Shown: positions 1 through 8,800 of the stretch, piece after piece
Layout: every line of letters begins with the position of its first letter
How positions within the stretch are numbered: the first letter of the stretch is position 1
From: an uncultured Faecalibacterium sp.
Lineage (GTDB): Bacteria > Bacillota > Clostridia > Oscillospirales > Ruminococcaceae
Assembly: GCA_934547065.1 (NCBI GenBank)
Contig: CAKTEF010000012.1
Coordinates: 1-52,407, forward strand
Direction of reading: 5' to 3'
DNA length: 52,407 bases
Translations under genes and position numbers: made by a program
The notes under the pieces: model-generated
What the model saw: only the letters and a program-made list of their open reading frames with translations
Told to the model about the DNA's origin: nothing
Database searches by the model: none

Positions 1-532
1 GTAACTCTATTTTACACGAAGTCTGCTATGTTGTCTTTACTTTTTTACCTGTTGCACTTGATATTATAATCTGTCAGGCTCCCCTACTAGGGGAGCTGGC
101 GAACGAAGTGAGACTGAGAGGTTGTACAAAGGACGGGCCTGACCGTGAGCCGCCATTGGCTCCCCCTTGAGGAAAGACTCCCTCCGGCCGGAGGGAGATG
201 TCGCGTAAGCGACAGAGGGAGGACAGCTGTCTGCGCAGCAGACTGATGAGGTGAAAGCCCTGCGGCAGCACCCGCTGCCCATGAGCCGCAATTGGCTCTC
301 CCTTTGGGAGCAACGGCGACGACCGCCGCCTGCGGCGGAAACAGGGAGGAGCTGTTGGGGCAGCGGCCAGCAAGACGCGAGTGCCACCAAGGCACGAAGC
401 GGATGCTGGGTGCCGCAACCCGGCGCTGTCACCGCAGGTGACTGAGAGGGCGAGATTCAGCACCCGCAACCCACAACCCGGCGCTCACGCAGCGCCTGAG
501 AGGGCAAATCATATCAAAAAGGAGCAACCAAC
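1..532. repeat. Repeat island upstream of modA
   Basis: No gene is supported here. The first 77 bases are A+T-rich and hold a possible -10 (TATAAT, 65-70) with only a weak -35, so a modA promoter here is a guess. From 78 the segment is a mosaic of modules seen elsewhere in the window: a half copy of the MITE-like unit (78-130, ending GAGAGGTTGTAC), a palindromic module at 172-222 (centre CCCTCCGGCCGGAGGG), and a module of about 114 bp at 308-421 that recurs in inverted orientation near 29647-29763. If transcription starts near 75, modA would have a long highly folded leader. The modA ribosome site is the AAAGGAG at 520-526. Confidence 0.75.
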
Positions 533-1420
533 ATGAAACCCAATTGGATCTCCCGCCGCAGCTTTCTGGCGGCGGCCGGTGCATCCCTGGCCCTGACTGC
601 CTGCGGCGGTTCCGGTGCCGCTTCCGGCAGCGCGGCATCCTCTGCCGCGGCTTCTGCGGCAGCACCCTCGGAAGCCGCCGGGGAACCTGTGGAACTGATC
701 GTCTTTGCCGCTGCCTCCCTGACCGAGACCCTGACCGCCATCGGCGAGAACTACACCGCCGAGCATCCCAGCGTGACGTTCCGCTTCAACTTTGACTCCT
801 CCGGCACCCTCAAGACCCAGATCCAGGAGGGCGCAGACTGCGACCTGTTCCTTTCGGCAGGCCAGAAGCAGATGAACCAGCTGGACAGCACGGCCTCCGC
901 CGACGTGAACACCGAGGGCCTGGATTTTGTGGACACCGCCACCCGCGTGGATCTGCTGGAAAACAAGGTGGTGCTCTGCGTGCCGGAAAGCAATGACAAG
1001 GACATCCAGAGCTTTGACGACCTGGCCGAGCACCTGAAAGCCGGGGACATCCTGTTCTGCATGGGCAACAGTGATGTGCCCGTGGGCCAGTACACCCAGA
1101 AGATCCTGGCCTGCTACGGCCTGGACGAGCAGGCCCTGGCCGCCGCCGGTGTCATCACCTATGGCTCCAACGTCAAGGAAGTGACCACCCAGGTCGCCGA
1201 GGCCAGCGTGGATGCCGGTGTGGTCTACTGCACCGATGCGTTCAGCGCAGGCCTGACCCCCGTGGACGAAGCCGCCGCCGAGATGTGCGGCCGGGTCATC
1301 TACCCCGCCGCCGTGATGAAAAACGCCCCCAGCGCCGCTGCCGCCAAGGAGTTCCTGGCCTATCTGCAGACCGACCCGGCCGCAGCCGTGTTCGAGAGCG
1401 TGGGCTTTACGGCGGTTTAA
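533..1420 (+). CDS. modA: Molybdate ABC transporter substrate-binding lipoprotein
   Basis: Extracellular molybdate/tungstate-binding component of the ModABC importer, 295 aa. The N-terminus has a twin-arginine-like start (SRRSF), a hydrophobic stretch and a lipobox ending LTAC-G around residues 20-24, followed by a Ser/Ala-rich linker, so it is a lipoprotein tethered to the membrane. The mature part carries the ModA hallmarks AAASLTETL near residue 62, NFDSSGTLKTQI near 88 and GADCDLFLSA near 103. Start chosen from AAAGGAG eight bases upstream. It is separated from modBC by a 772-bp repeat island, which is unusual for this operon; the three genes still share strand and function. Confidence 0.93.
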   Translation: MKPNWISRRSFLAAAGASLALTACGGSGAASGSAASSAAASAAAPSEAAGEPVELIVFAAASLTETLTAIGENYTAEHPSVTFRFNFDSSGTLKTQIQEGADCDLFLSAGQKQMNQLDSTASADVNTEGLDFVDTATRVDLLENKVVLCVPESNDKDIQSFDDLAEHLKAGDILFCMGNSDVPVGQYTQKILACYGLDEQALAAAGVITYGSNVKEVTTQVAEASVDAGVVYCTDAFSAGLTPVDEAAAEMCGRVIYPAAVMKNAPSAAAAKEFLAYLQTDPAAAVFESVGFTAV

Positions 1421-2192
1421 GCCGGAAGTGGCGTGCCCTCTGTCAGCGGGTTCGCCCTCTCAGTCATCTGCGCTGCGCTTGATGCCAGCTCCCCCAAAGG
1501 GGGAGCCGACGCATATCCCAGATAAGGCCCTGCTCTGTACAACCTCTCCGTCATTGCTCCGCAATGCCACCTCCCCTAGTAGGGGAGGCTCTGGCGTGGC
1601 GGAAAGCCCTGCAAGTTCCCCGTTGCGTTGCAAGGAAACCTCTTTGCCAAGGGCTCCCCTACTAGGGGAGCTGTCACCGCAGGTGACTGAGAGGTTGTAC
1701 AAAGGACGAGCCTGACCGTGAGCCGCCATTGGCTCCCCCTTTGGGGGAGCTGGCGAGCGAATGCGAGACTGAGAGGGTGAGCCCGCTGCCCGAAAGCCTC
1801 CATGCAGCGATAGGCACATTTCTTGGTCAGAGCGATGCAATCGCAGTGCCTGTGGCCCTGACTTTGCCGGCCTCGCCCTCTCAGCTTCACTTCGTTCAGC
1901 AGCTCTCCCAAAGGGAGAGCCTATTGCGGCTCACGGCCAGCGGGTGCTGAACCCCGCCCTCTCAGTCATCTGCGCTGCGCTTGATGCCAGCTCCCCCAAA
2001 GGGGGAGCCAATGGCGGCTCAAGGCCAGCTGCTGCTGAGCCTGGGATATGCGTTGCCTCTCCCTTTGGGAGAGGTGGCAACGCGCCAGCGTTGACGGAGA
2101 GGGCGAGGCCGCTGACCGAGGGCGAGGCCGCTGCCTGAGAGGGCGAGCCCGCTGCCCATGAGCCGCCACACGAAAGCACGAGGTAACATAAA
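1421..2192. repeat. Repeat island between modA and modB
   Basis: Non-coding. It holds one full MITE-like unit (1536-1701), several copies of a short palindromic module reading CCAGCTCCCCCAAAGGGGGAGCC or the CTCTCCCTTTGGGAGAG variant (about 1490, 1735, 1910, 1995 and 2060), and a tract reading GTTGACGGAGAGGGCGAGG (about 2092-2110). The many perfect short stems could act as transcription terminators or mRNA stabilisers between modA and modBC. Open frames crossing this stretch are repeat-derived and have no ribosome sites. Confidence 0.8.
1536..1701 (+). repeat. MITE-like palindromic repeat, copy A
   Basis: About 166 bp. It is bounded by inverted ends GTACAACCTCTC and GAGAGGTTGTAC, with two internal perfect palindromes CTCCCCTACTAGGGGAG (one in each half, opposite context) joined by a conserved core containing GGAAAGCCCTGCAAG. 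It matches the units at 13763-13928 in the same orientation and those at 4179-4347, 29808-29975 and 34374-34542 in the reverse orientation. No open reading frame is supported. Confidence 0.85.
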
Positions 2193-2864
2193 ATGGACTG
2201 GTACCCTTTCTGGAACAGCCTGCGCATTGCGGCCATCAGCTGCGCGGCGGTGTTCTTTCTTGGCATTTTTGCGGCCTATTCCATTGCAAAGCTGCCCCGC
2301 AGCATCAAGGGCGTGCTGGATGTGATCCTGACGCTGCCCATGGTGCTGCCGCCCACGGTGGTGGGCTACTTTTTGCTGCTGCTGTTCGGGGCAAAGCGGC
2401 CGCTGGGCCTTTTTTTCATGGAGCATTTCGGCGTGAAGCTGGTCATGAACTGGTACAGCGCCGTCTTTGCGTCCATCGTGGTGGCGTTCCCGCTGATGTA
2501 CCGCACGGCCCGCGGCGCGTTTGAAAGCTTTGACGAGACGCTGGCCTGGTCGGCGCAGACGCTGGGGCGCTCCGACGTGTGGATCTTCTGGCGGGTGCGG
2601 ATGCCCTGCTGCCGCCAGGGCATCCTGGCGGGCGCGGTGCTGGCCTTTGCCCGCGCACTGGGCGAGTACGGTGCCACCAGCATGATCGCGGGCTACACCC
2701 CCGGCAAGACGGCCACCATCGCCACCACGGTGTACCAGCTCTGGCGCACCAGCGACGAGGCCGGAGCCCTGCGCTGGGTGCTGGTGGATATCGCCCTCTC
2801 GGCGGTGGTGCTGCTGGCCGTGAATTTGCTGGAGCGGCAGCAGAAAGCAGGGGGCCGCACATGA
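2193..2864 (+). CDS. modB: Molybdate ABC transporter permease
   Basis: Membrane channel of the molybdate importer, 223 aa, the usual length for ModB. Hydrophobic segments occur at about residues 10-30, 45-65, 85-105, 140-160 and 195-215. The cytoplasmic coupling loop has the permease motif beginning ARALGEYGATSMIAG near residue 155, the contact with the ModC ATPase. It is preceded by CACGAGGTAACATAAA, giving GAGG as ribosome site. The stop codon overlaps the ATG of modC (ATGA), so the two are translationally coupled. Confidence 0.93.
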   Translation: MDWYPFWNSLRIAAISCAAVFFLGIFAAYSIAKLPRSIKGVLDVILTLPMVLPPTVVGYFLLLLFGAKRPLGLFFMEHFGVKLVMNWYSAVFASIVVAFPLMYRTARGAFESFDETLAWSAQTLGRSDVWIFWRVRMPCCRQGILAGAVLAFARALGEYGATSMIAGYTPGKTATIATTVYQLWRTSDEAGALRWVLVDIALSAVVLLAVNLLERQQKAGGRT

Positions 2865-3961
2865 GCCTGGAAGTTTGCATCCAAAAAAAGCTGGGCGGGT
2901 TCACCCTGCACACGGAGTTTTCCGCCGGAAACACCGCCACGGCTCTGCTGGGCGCTTCGGGCTGTGGCAAAAGTATGACCCTGCGCTGCATTGCGGGCAT
3001 CGTCCGGCCCGACCGGGGCCGCATCGTGCTGGACGGCCGGGTGCTGTTTGACAGCGCCCGCCACATCGACCTGCCGCCCCGGCAGCGGGGCGTGGGCCTG
3101 CTGTTCCAGAACTATGCGCTGTTCCCCAACATGACCGTGGAGCAGAACGTCCTCTGCGGCCTGCACACCGAAACGAACGCAGCCGCCCGCAAAGCCCGCT
3201 GCGCCGAGATGCTGCACGCGCTGCATCTGGAGGAGTTGGCCGCCCTCCGCCCGGCCCAGCTTTCGGGCGGACAGCAGCAGCGCACCGCGCTGGCCCGCAT
3301 CCTGGTGGGCAACCCCCGTCTCCTGATGCTGGACGAGCCGTTCAGTGCGCTGGACAGCTACCTGCGCGAGGAAGTGGAAGGCGAGGTGGCGGCCCTGCTG
3401 GCCGGGTTTGCGGGCACGGCGCTTCTGGTCACCCACAACCGGGACGAGGCCTACCGCCTGTGCCCGGACATGGTGGTGATGGACGGCGGCCGCGTGCTGC
3501 GCACCGGTGCCACCCGGGCCGTGTTTGCGGACCCCGGCACCACCGCCGCCGCCCGGCTGACCGGCTGCAAGAACATCCTGCCCTGCGTCCGCGTGGACGA
3601 ACATACCGTCTGCCTTTGCGGGGGAGCGCGGCTCCAAACGGCCCTGCCGGTGCCGGAGGGCTGCACCGCCGTGGGCATCCGCGCCCACGACTTTGCCCCC
3701 TGCGCGGCCGGGGCGCAGAACGCCCTGCCCGTGGCCCCGGTGTCCGTGAGCGAGAATCCCTTTGACTGGAACCTCATCCTGCGGCTGCCGGGGGAGGGGC
3801 CGCAGCTGTGGTGGAAAGTGAGCAAAGCGGCGCTGGGTACGGCGGCTCCCGCCGCCCCGGCGTTCCTGGCCGCTGCGCCGGAGGCCGTGATGCCGCTGGT
3901 GGGGGAAACCGCCCCCTTGGCAAATGCCGCGAAAAACGGCGAAAAAAGAATGAGATTCTGA
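2861..3961 (+). CDS. modC: Molybdate ABC transporter ATP-binding protein
   Basis: ATPase that powers molybdate import, 366 aa. Walker A GASGCGKS is at residues 31-38, the Q-loop LLFQNYALFP near 81-89, the signature LSGGQQQR near 134-141, Walker B LLMLDEP near 154-160 and the switch histidine in VTHNRDEA. The region after about residue 260 matches the molybdate-binding TOBE (MOP) extension of ModC. The start at 2861 overlaps the modB stop; a longer in-frame reading back to 2579 only shadows modB. The last 40 or so residues look low-complexity. Confidence 0.92.
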   Translation: MSLEVCIQKKLGGFTLHTEFSAGNTATALLGASGCGKSMTLRCIAGIVRPDRGRIVLDGRVLFDSARHIDLPPRQRGVGLLFQNYALFPNMTVEQNVLCGLHTETNAAARKARCAEMLHALHLEELAALRPAQLSGGQQQRTALARILVGNPRLLMLDEPFSALDSYLREEVEGEVAALLAGFAGTALLVTHNRDEAYRLCPDMVVMDGGRVLRTGATRAVFADPGTTAAARLTGCKNILPCVRVDEHTVCLCGGARLQTALPVPEGCTAVGIRAHDFAPCAAGAQNALPVAPVSVSENPFDWNLILRLPGEGPQLWWKVSKAALGTAAPAAPAFLAAAPEAVMPLVGETAPLANAAKNGEKRMRF

Positions 3962-4643
3962 TATCCCAAAGCCGGAGCATGGTGTGTGCTCCGGTTTTTG
4001 TGCGCCAATACGACGAAATTTTGCGGAAAACGGCTCCGGGAAAATGGATGTTCCTGGAAAAAAGCACGAAAAAAGTCCACACTGTTCAAGCGCTGCTCGG
4101 TCCGCAGGGCCGCTACCGACACGCAAGTGGCTCTCCCAAAGGGAGAGCCAGTGGCGGCTCAAGGTCAGGCCCGTCCTTTGTACAACCTCTCAGTCGGGCT
4201 TACGCCCGCCAGCTCCCCTAGTAGGGGAGCCTTTGGCAAAGAGGTTTCCTCGCAGCGCAAAGGGGAACTTGCAGGGCTTTCCGCCACGCCAGAGCCTCCC
4301 CTACTAGGGGAGGTGGCATTGCGAAGCAATGACGGAGAGGTTGTACAGAGCAGGGCCTTATCTGGGAGATGCGTTGCCTCTCCCTTTGGGAGAGGTGGCA
4401 ACGCGCCAGCGTTGACGGAGAGGGCGAGGCCGCTGACCGAGGGCGAGGCCGCTGCCGGTCAGCGGCTTCTGCCGCAGGGTTTCCACCTCATCAGTCTGCT
4501 TCGCAGACAGCTTCCCCTCAAGGGGAAGCCTTTGGCCGCTCCCGGCCAGCCACCGTTGCCCCCTGTACACCCCTTGCGTTTTATGATACACTAATACCAA
4601 AAACGCACAGCCAGCGGCGCGGGCGGACGAGGGAGAGAGCAGA
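3962..4643. repeat. Repeat island between modC and the ThrE-like pair
   Basis: No gene supported. After about 150 bases of unique sequence there is a palindromic CTCTCCCAAAGGGAGAG module (about 4132), a full reverse-oriented MITE-like unit (4179-4347), the CTCTCCCTTTGGGAGAGGTGGCAACGCGCC tract (about 4378) and a palindromic CTTCCCCTCAAGGGGAAG module (about 4510). The final 80 bases are unique and carry the GTG start region of the next gene. Strong stems here probably terminate modABC transcription. Confidence 0.75.
4179..4347 (-). repeat. MITE-like palindromic repeat, copy B
   Basis: Same unit as at 1536-1701 but inverted. Ends read TGTACAACCTCTCAGTC and GACGGAGAGGTTGTACA, with two CTCCCCTA-centred palindromes and the conserved core between them. 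Confidence 0.85.
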
Positions 4644-5432
4644 GTGAGCAGGGAGTTATACCCCGATGCAGAGCAGCGGCGGCGGATCATGGATTTTATC
4701 ATGGCCGCCGGGCAGACGCTGCTGGAAAACGGCGCGGAAGTGTTCCGGGTGGAGCAGACCATGGAGATCATGGCCTGCAGCTTCCATTTGCGGGAGTTCC
4801 ACGTTTATGTGCTGACCAACGGCATCTTTGCCAGCGCAGGCACGGCGGAGATCAGTGAGGTGCGCAACGTGCCCACCCGCACCACACACCTGGGGCGGGT
4901 GGCGGCGGTGAACCAGCTTTCGCGCCAGATCGCGGCGGGGGGTATCTCCATCGACGAGGCCGAGAGCCGCCTGGTGCAGGCGCGGAACATCCCGTTCCCC
5001 AAGGATCGGGTCCAGCTGGCGGCCGGGTGCTCGGGCGCGTTCTGTTTTGCGCTGATCTTTGGCGGCACGCTGCGGGCGGGCCTGGCCGCAGCGGTGGCGG
5101 GCTTTGCAGCCAGCGGCTACCTGCTGCTGTGCCGCCGGTGGGGCATGGGCGGCGGGTTCCGCACCATCTCCACGGCATCGCTCATCACGCTGCTGTGCCT
5201 GGCGGGCTGCCGGGTTCTGGGCACGGAGCCAAGCTGCGCCATCATCGGCACCCTGATGATCCTGACCCCCGGCATCGCCTTTACCATGGGCATCCGGGAT
5301 TTTGTGCAGGGCGATTACCTTTCCGGCACCATCCGGATGATCGACGCGCTGCTGATCGCGGCCAGCATCGCCATTGGCACCGGCCTTGTGCTGGGGCTGG
5401 CCGCCGCGCTGACGGGGGTGGTGGTCGGATGA
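4644..5432 (+). CDS. ThrE/YjjP-family amino-acid exporter, large subunit
   Basis: Membrane protein of the threonine/serine exporter family (YjjP, N-terminal half of ThrE), 262 aa. In E. coli the split YjjP-YjjB pair exports succinate, and in Corynebacterium ThrE exports threonine and serine, so the substrate here is open. The soluble N-terminal half (residues 1-120) has the family motif LLENGAEVFRVEQTM near residue 23 and a repeated TRTTHLGRVAAVN-like segment. Five hydrophobic segments follow from about residue 125 to the end. The start is GTG with GGGAG eight bases before it. The stop overlaps the start of the small subunit gene (ATGA). Confidence 0.85.
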   Translation: MSRELYPDAEQRRRIMDFIMAAGQTLLENGAEVFRVEQTMEIMACSFHLREFHVYVLTNGIFASAGTAEISEVRNVPTRTTHLGRVAAVNQLSRQIAAGGISIDEAESRLVQARNIPFPKDRVQLAAGCSGAFCFALIFGGTLRAGLAAAVAGFAASGYLLLCRRWGMGGGFRTISTASLITLLCLAGCRVLGTEPSCAIIGTLMILTPGIAFTMGIRDFVQGDYLSGTIRMIDALLIAASIAIGTGLVLGLAAALTGVVVG

Positions 5433-5881
5433 ACGAGCTGATCTCGGCCCGGCAGCTGGGCGAGCTGGTGGCACAGTTCTTTCTGGCCGGGGCCGGTACG
5501 CTGAGCTTTGCCATCCTGTTCGCCTGCCCCCGGCACACGCTGCCCTACTGCGGGCTGGTGAGCGCCATGGGCTGGCTGATCTACAAGGCCGCCGTGCTCT
5601 GCGGCATGGAAAGCTTTGCGGCGTGCCTGCTGGCCGTGATCCCGCTGACGCTGCTGGCCCGCCTCTTTGCGGTTACGCTGCGCACGCCGGTCACGATCTT
5701 CCTGCTTACGGGCATTTTCCCGCTGGTGCCCGGCGCGGGCATCTACTACACGGCCTACTACTTCATCCAGGGCAACAACGTCCTGGCCCTGGCCAACGGC
5801 ATCTCCACGTTCAAGATCGCCGTGGCGCTGGCCGTGGGCATTGCGCTGGTGCTGGGCCTGCCCCTGCCCCGCCGCCGCTGA
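5429..5881 (+). CDS. ThrE/YjjB-family exporter, small subunit
   Basis: 150-aa membrane protein, partner of the preceding YjjP-like gene. Together they cover the full ThrE fold. It has four hydrophobic segments and the family motif GIFPLVPGAGIYYTAYYFI near residue 92. It starts at the ATG overlapping the upstream stop; the reading frame extends upstream but that part shadows the first gene. A strong terminator lies 11 bases after the stop. Confidence 0.85.
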   Translation: MNELISARQLGELVAQFFLAGAGTLSFAILFACPRHTLPYCGLVSAMGWLIYKAAVLCGMESFAACLLAVIPLTLLARLFAVTLRTPVTIFLLTGIFPLVPGAGIYYTAYYFIQGNNVLALANGISTFKIAVALAVGIALVLGLPLPRRR

Positions 5882-5891
5882 ACACGCTAAA

Positions 5892-5958
5892 AACACCCCC
5901 GCTCCACCGGTAGCAACCGGCCCGGAGCGGGGGTGTTCTGCGTTCTTTTGGCTTTTTT
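5892..5958 (+). terminator. Rho-independent terminator after the exporter pair
   Basis: Perfect 14-bp stem AACACCCCCGCTCC (5892-5905) with GGAGCGGGGGTGTT (5924-5937), followed by T-rich CTGCGTTCTTTTGGCTTTTTTT. It also lies just downstream of the convergent helicase-like gene and may serve both. Confidence 0.85.
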
Positions 5959-5970
5959 TGGGGGGGAGGG

Positions 5971-8703
5971 TCACCACACCATGCCCAGCGCATCCAGCTT
6001 TGCCTTGTGCTCCGCCGTCAGCTTTTCGTCACCGGCGGCGTTCCACTCGCGCATCCGGCGCAGCCAGTCGCCCAGGCAGAAGCCGCTGTCGGATTTGTAG
6101 CTGGCGGGGGCGTTCAGGCTGCCGTGGGCCGCTGCGTAGGCTGCGGCCTCCTGATACGCCATGGCCCACTTGGCCTCCCGCGCATCCCACACCATGCCCA
6201 GGGAGTCCAGGCGGCGGATGTGGTCGGGCGTGACCTGGAACGAATCCGGGCGGTTCCTGCGGGCCGCCCGCAGGTTGGAGATCCAGATGCCCAGCCGCAG
6301 GCCGCCCGCATCGGTGTAGCTGGCGGGCACCAGCAGGTGGCCGTGGGCCTTGGCAAAGCGGGCGGCGGCGCGGTAATTCTGCTCCCAGTTGCTCTCCCGC
6401 ACCGAGATCTCCGCGCGGGCGCGGCGGCGGCCGGAGGCTTCACCCTGGAACAGGGCGTTCAGGGCCTTGCGGCGTTCCGGGGACAGGGAACTGTCGCCGG
6501 TGCGCAGCGCGGCGCGCTGGCGGGCCAGCCAGCTGCCCAGCCGGATCTTGTGTTCCGTTTTGTAGTTGGCGGGGAGGTTCAGGCTGCCGTGGCTCTGCTT
6601 GTAGTCAAGGGCCAGGGCGTAGCGCTCGTCCCAGGGGTCGGGCTTTTCCCACACCATGCCCAGCTTGTCCAACAGCTCCTTGCGCTCCGGGGTCACGCGG
6701 ACGCTGGAACGCTCCGGGTTCAGCCAGGCGTACCGCTGGCGGGCCACCCACTTGCCCAGCAGGATGCCGTCGGGCGTGACGTACTCCGACGGCACGTTCA
6801 GGTCGCCGTGCTCGGCGTGGTAGCGCATGGCGGCCTCATAGATGCCGTACCACTTGCGGTCGTTGCGGTTGGTCCAGTCCAATTTCAGTGCGTTCAGCCG
6901 CTCCACCTGGTGGGCGGTCAGCTCCCCAGCCTTGTAGGCGGCCCGCTGGCTCCCCAGCCAGACCCCCAGCGCAAAGCCGGAGGGGGTCTGGTACTTGATG
7001 GGGATTTCCAGGTCGCCGTGCTCCAGGTAATACTGCGCGGCGGCGGCGTAGCTCTGCTCCCACAGGTCGGAGGCGGTGTTCCACACCATGCCCAGCGCCT
7101 CCAGCCGTTCGATCCGCTCCCGGCTCAGGCTGCCCGTCAGATACCGCTGGCGGTTGTACACGATCCACTCGCCCAGCGCAAAATCATTGCGGTCGCGGTA
7201 GCGCACCGGCACCAGCAGGTCGCCGTGGTCGGTGCGGTATTTCTGGGCGGCGGCAAAGCCCTTTTCCCAGGCCGTTTCCAGCCGGTGGTTCCAGCGGATG
7301 CCCAGCTTTTCCAGCCGGGCGGCCTGCTCGGCGGTCAGGCGGCCGGGGCGCTGCCCGGCCTGCACCTGGCGCTGCACTTCCAGCCAGCGGCCCAGCGGCA
7401 GGCCGTCGGCGGTCCGATCGGTGCGGGGCAGGTCCAGGGTGCCCTCCCTGCGGGCGGCTTCGGCAGCCGCCCGGGCAAACAGATCCCACCGGGCATCCAT
7501 CTCGCGGCGGAGCCTGCCGTACAGCCGGTAGCTCTGCTGCATGGGCTTTTCCTGCCGGAAGCCGGGGGCCGTGCTGCCCGCGCGGGTCATGGCCTCGGTG
7601 CAGTCGTGCTGCAAGGTGCGGCCGTTGCCCAGGCCGTCGAACCGGGCCACCAGGTCGAACACCGGCACGCTCTGGCCGCCGCTGGCCGCAAAGCCCCGGC
7701 AGAGCATCTGCTTGAACACGGTGAACTCTGCGGTCTGCCGCACCAGGAGGATGCCCGCCAGCTCGCCCAGGGTCTGCTGCACGCCCGGCGCGTTGATGCA
7801 CAGCAGCACCTTGGGGCCGGGGGCGGTGTCGGCCCGGAACGCCTGCACGGCGGCCGAATCCGCAAAGCAGGCGTGGTCGGCCTCATAAAAGCGGGTGGCG
7901 GCTTCGGTGGTCTGTAATAGCTCGCGCAGCCGGGGGCCGATCCGGGCGGCGTAGTCGGCGCTTTCCAGCAGCGCCAGATAGTGGCCGTTGAGGTCGGTCA
8001 GCAGGCGGGGCAGCAGCACGGTGGGGTTTTCCACCTGCCGCAGCGACCGGCTCAGCTCCTCGTACTGCACCCGGAACCCCTCCTCGCCGCGCGGCAGGCA
8101 GAGGTTCTTGATGCGGGCTTGCAGCAGGTCCATCTCGGCTTCCTGCGGCCACAGCAGGGCCGCGTAACCGGCGGGCACGGGCAGCACGCCCAGGGCCATG
8201 GCCTGCGCCACCGTCACCTCCGACACCACGTGGCCGCTGAACAGCTCCTGCGCGGCGCGGCAGGGGGGCTGTGCGCCGGGGGCGTTCAGCCCCAGCACCC
8301 AGGCCTGCGGGCAGAGACGGAGCAGCGGCTGCACCGTGCGGGCCCAGCACACCGCACTCAGCTCCGAATAGCAATCCAGGAGGATGCAGCCGGGGTGTGT
8401 GGAACCCAGCGCGACCCATTGCTCCGGCGTGGCGTTGGCCAGCTGGCTGCAATCACAGAACCGGACGTTGGCGGGCAGGCTGCCTGCGTAGCGGATCAGT
8501 TCGGCCTGGCGCAGGGCCAGGCGCTCCGGCCCGGCGGCCAGCCAGAGGAACGGCATCTGGGGGTGATGCCGGATCACGTTCCAGGCAATGCAGCTTTTGC
8601 CGGTGCCGGTGGGATGCAGAACGGTGGCCCGCCCGGTCTGTTCCAGCTCCCGGACAGCGGCCTGGAATGCCTGCGTGTTGAATGCATTCAAAGTGATGGA
8701 CAT
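5971..8703 (-). CDS. Degenerate SF2 helicase-like protein with seven helicase-associated (HA) repeats
   Basis: 910 aa. The N-terminal part resembles a superfamily 2 DNA/RNA helicase: HPTGTGKS near residues 30-37 is a good Walker A. The positions expected for DEAH, TATP and the motif VI arginine finger read LLDCYSE (108-114), GLNAP (138-142) and QMLCRGF (332-338), so the ATPase looks decayed. From about residue 402 to the end come seven tandem helicase-associated domains of about 70 aa, most showing W..Y..A..Y...HG.L..P..Y....G..LG.W and ending LGMVW. The start is ATG 8703 with GGGAG seven bases upstream; a TTG start 21 bases earlier is less likely. Role unknown; HA domains are thought to bind nucleic acid. 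Confidence 0.8.
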   Translation of the reverse strand: MSITLNAFNTQAFQAAVRELEQTGRATVLHPTGTGKSCIAWNVIRHHPQMPFLWLAAGPERLALRQAELIRYAGSLPANVRFCDCSQLANATPEQWVALGSTHPGCILLDCYSELSAVCWARTVQPLLRLCPQAWVLGLNAPGAQPPCRAAQELFSGHVVSEVTVAQAMALGVLPVPAGYAALLWPQEAEMDLLQARIKNLCLPRGEEGFRVQYEELSRSLRQVENPTVLLPRLLTDLNGHYLALLESADYAARIGPRLRELLQTTEAATRFYEADHACFADSAAVQAFRADTAPGPKVLLCINAPGVQQTLGELAGILLVRQTAEFTVFKQMLCRGFAASGGQSVPVFDLVARFDGLGNGRTLQHDCTEAMTRAGSTAPGFRQEKPMQQSYRLYGRLRREMDARWDLFARAAAEAARREGTLDLPRTDRTADGLPLGRWLEVQRQVQAGQRPGRLTAEQAARLEKLGIRWNHRLETAWEKGFAAAQKYRTDHGDLLVPVRYRDRNDFALGEWIVYNRQRYLTGSLSRERIERLEALGMVWNTASDLWEQSYAAAAQYYLEHGDLEIPIKYQTPSGFALGVWLGSQRAAYKAGELTAHQVERLNALKLDWTNRNDRKWYGIYEAAMRYHAEHGDLNVPSEYVTPDGILLGKWVARQRYAWLNPERSSVRVTPERKELLDKLGMVWEKPDPWDERYALALDYKQSHGSLNLPANYKTEHKIRLGSWLARQRAALRTGDSSLSPERRKALNALFQGEASGRRRARAEISVRESNWEQNYRAAARFAKAHGHLLVPASYTDAGGLRLGIWISNLRAARRNRPDSFQVTPDHIRRLDSLGMVWDAREAKWAMAYQEAAAYAAAHGSLNAPASYKSDSGFCLGDWLRRMREWNAAGDEKLTAEHKAKLDALGMVW

Positions 8704-8770
8704 GCGGTTTCTCCCTTTTCCCAAACGGGCGTTGCGGCCGCCCGATCGTAACGAAAACTTTTACGGAATC

Positions 8771-8800
8771 ATATTACGACAAAAAACAATTTATTGTCAA
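8771..8800 (-). promoter_or_regulatory. Promoter of the HA-repeat gene
   Basis: Minus-strand TTGACA (8795-8800) and TAATAT (8771-8776) with an 18-base spacer, about 70 bases before the start codon. The stretch 8725-8930 has no gene. Confidence 0.65.

Noticed and set aside
1..2192. CRISPR array, because of repeated palindromic units
   Set aside because: Units differ in length, overlap and nest, with no regular spacer length and no cas genes.
2579..2860. Upstream extension of modC
   Set aside because: It is a shadow of modB; the real start overlaps the modB stop as ATGA.
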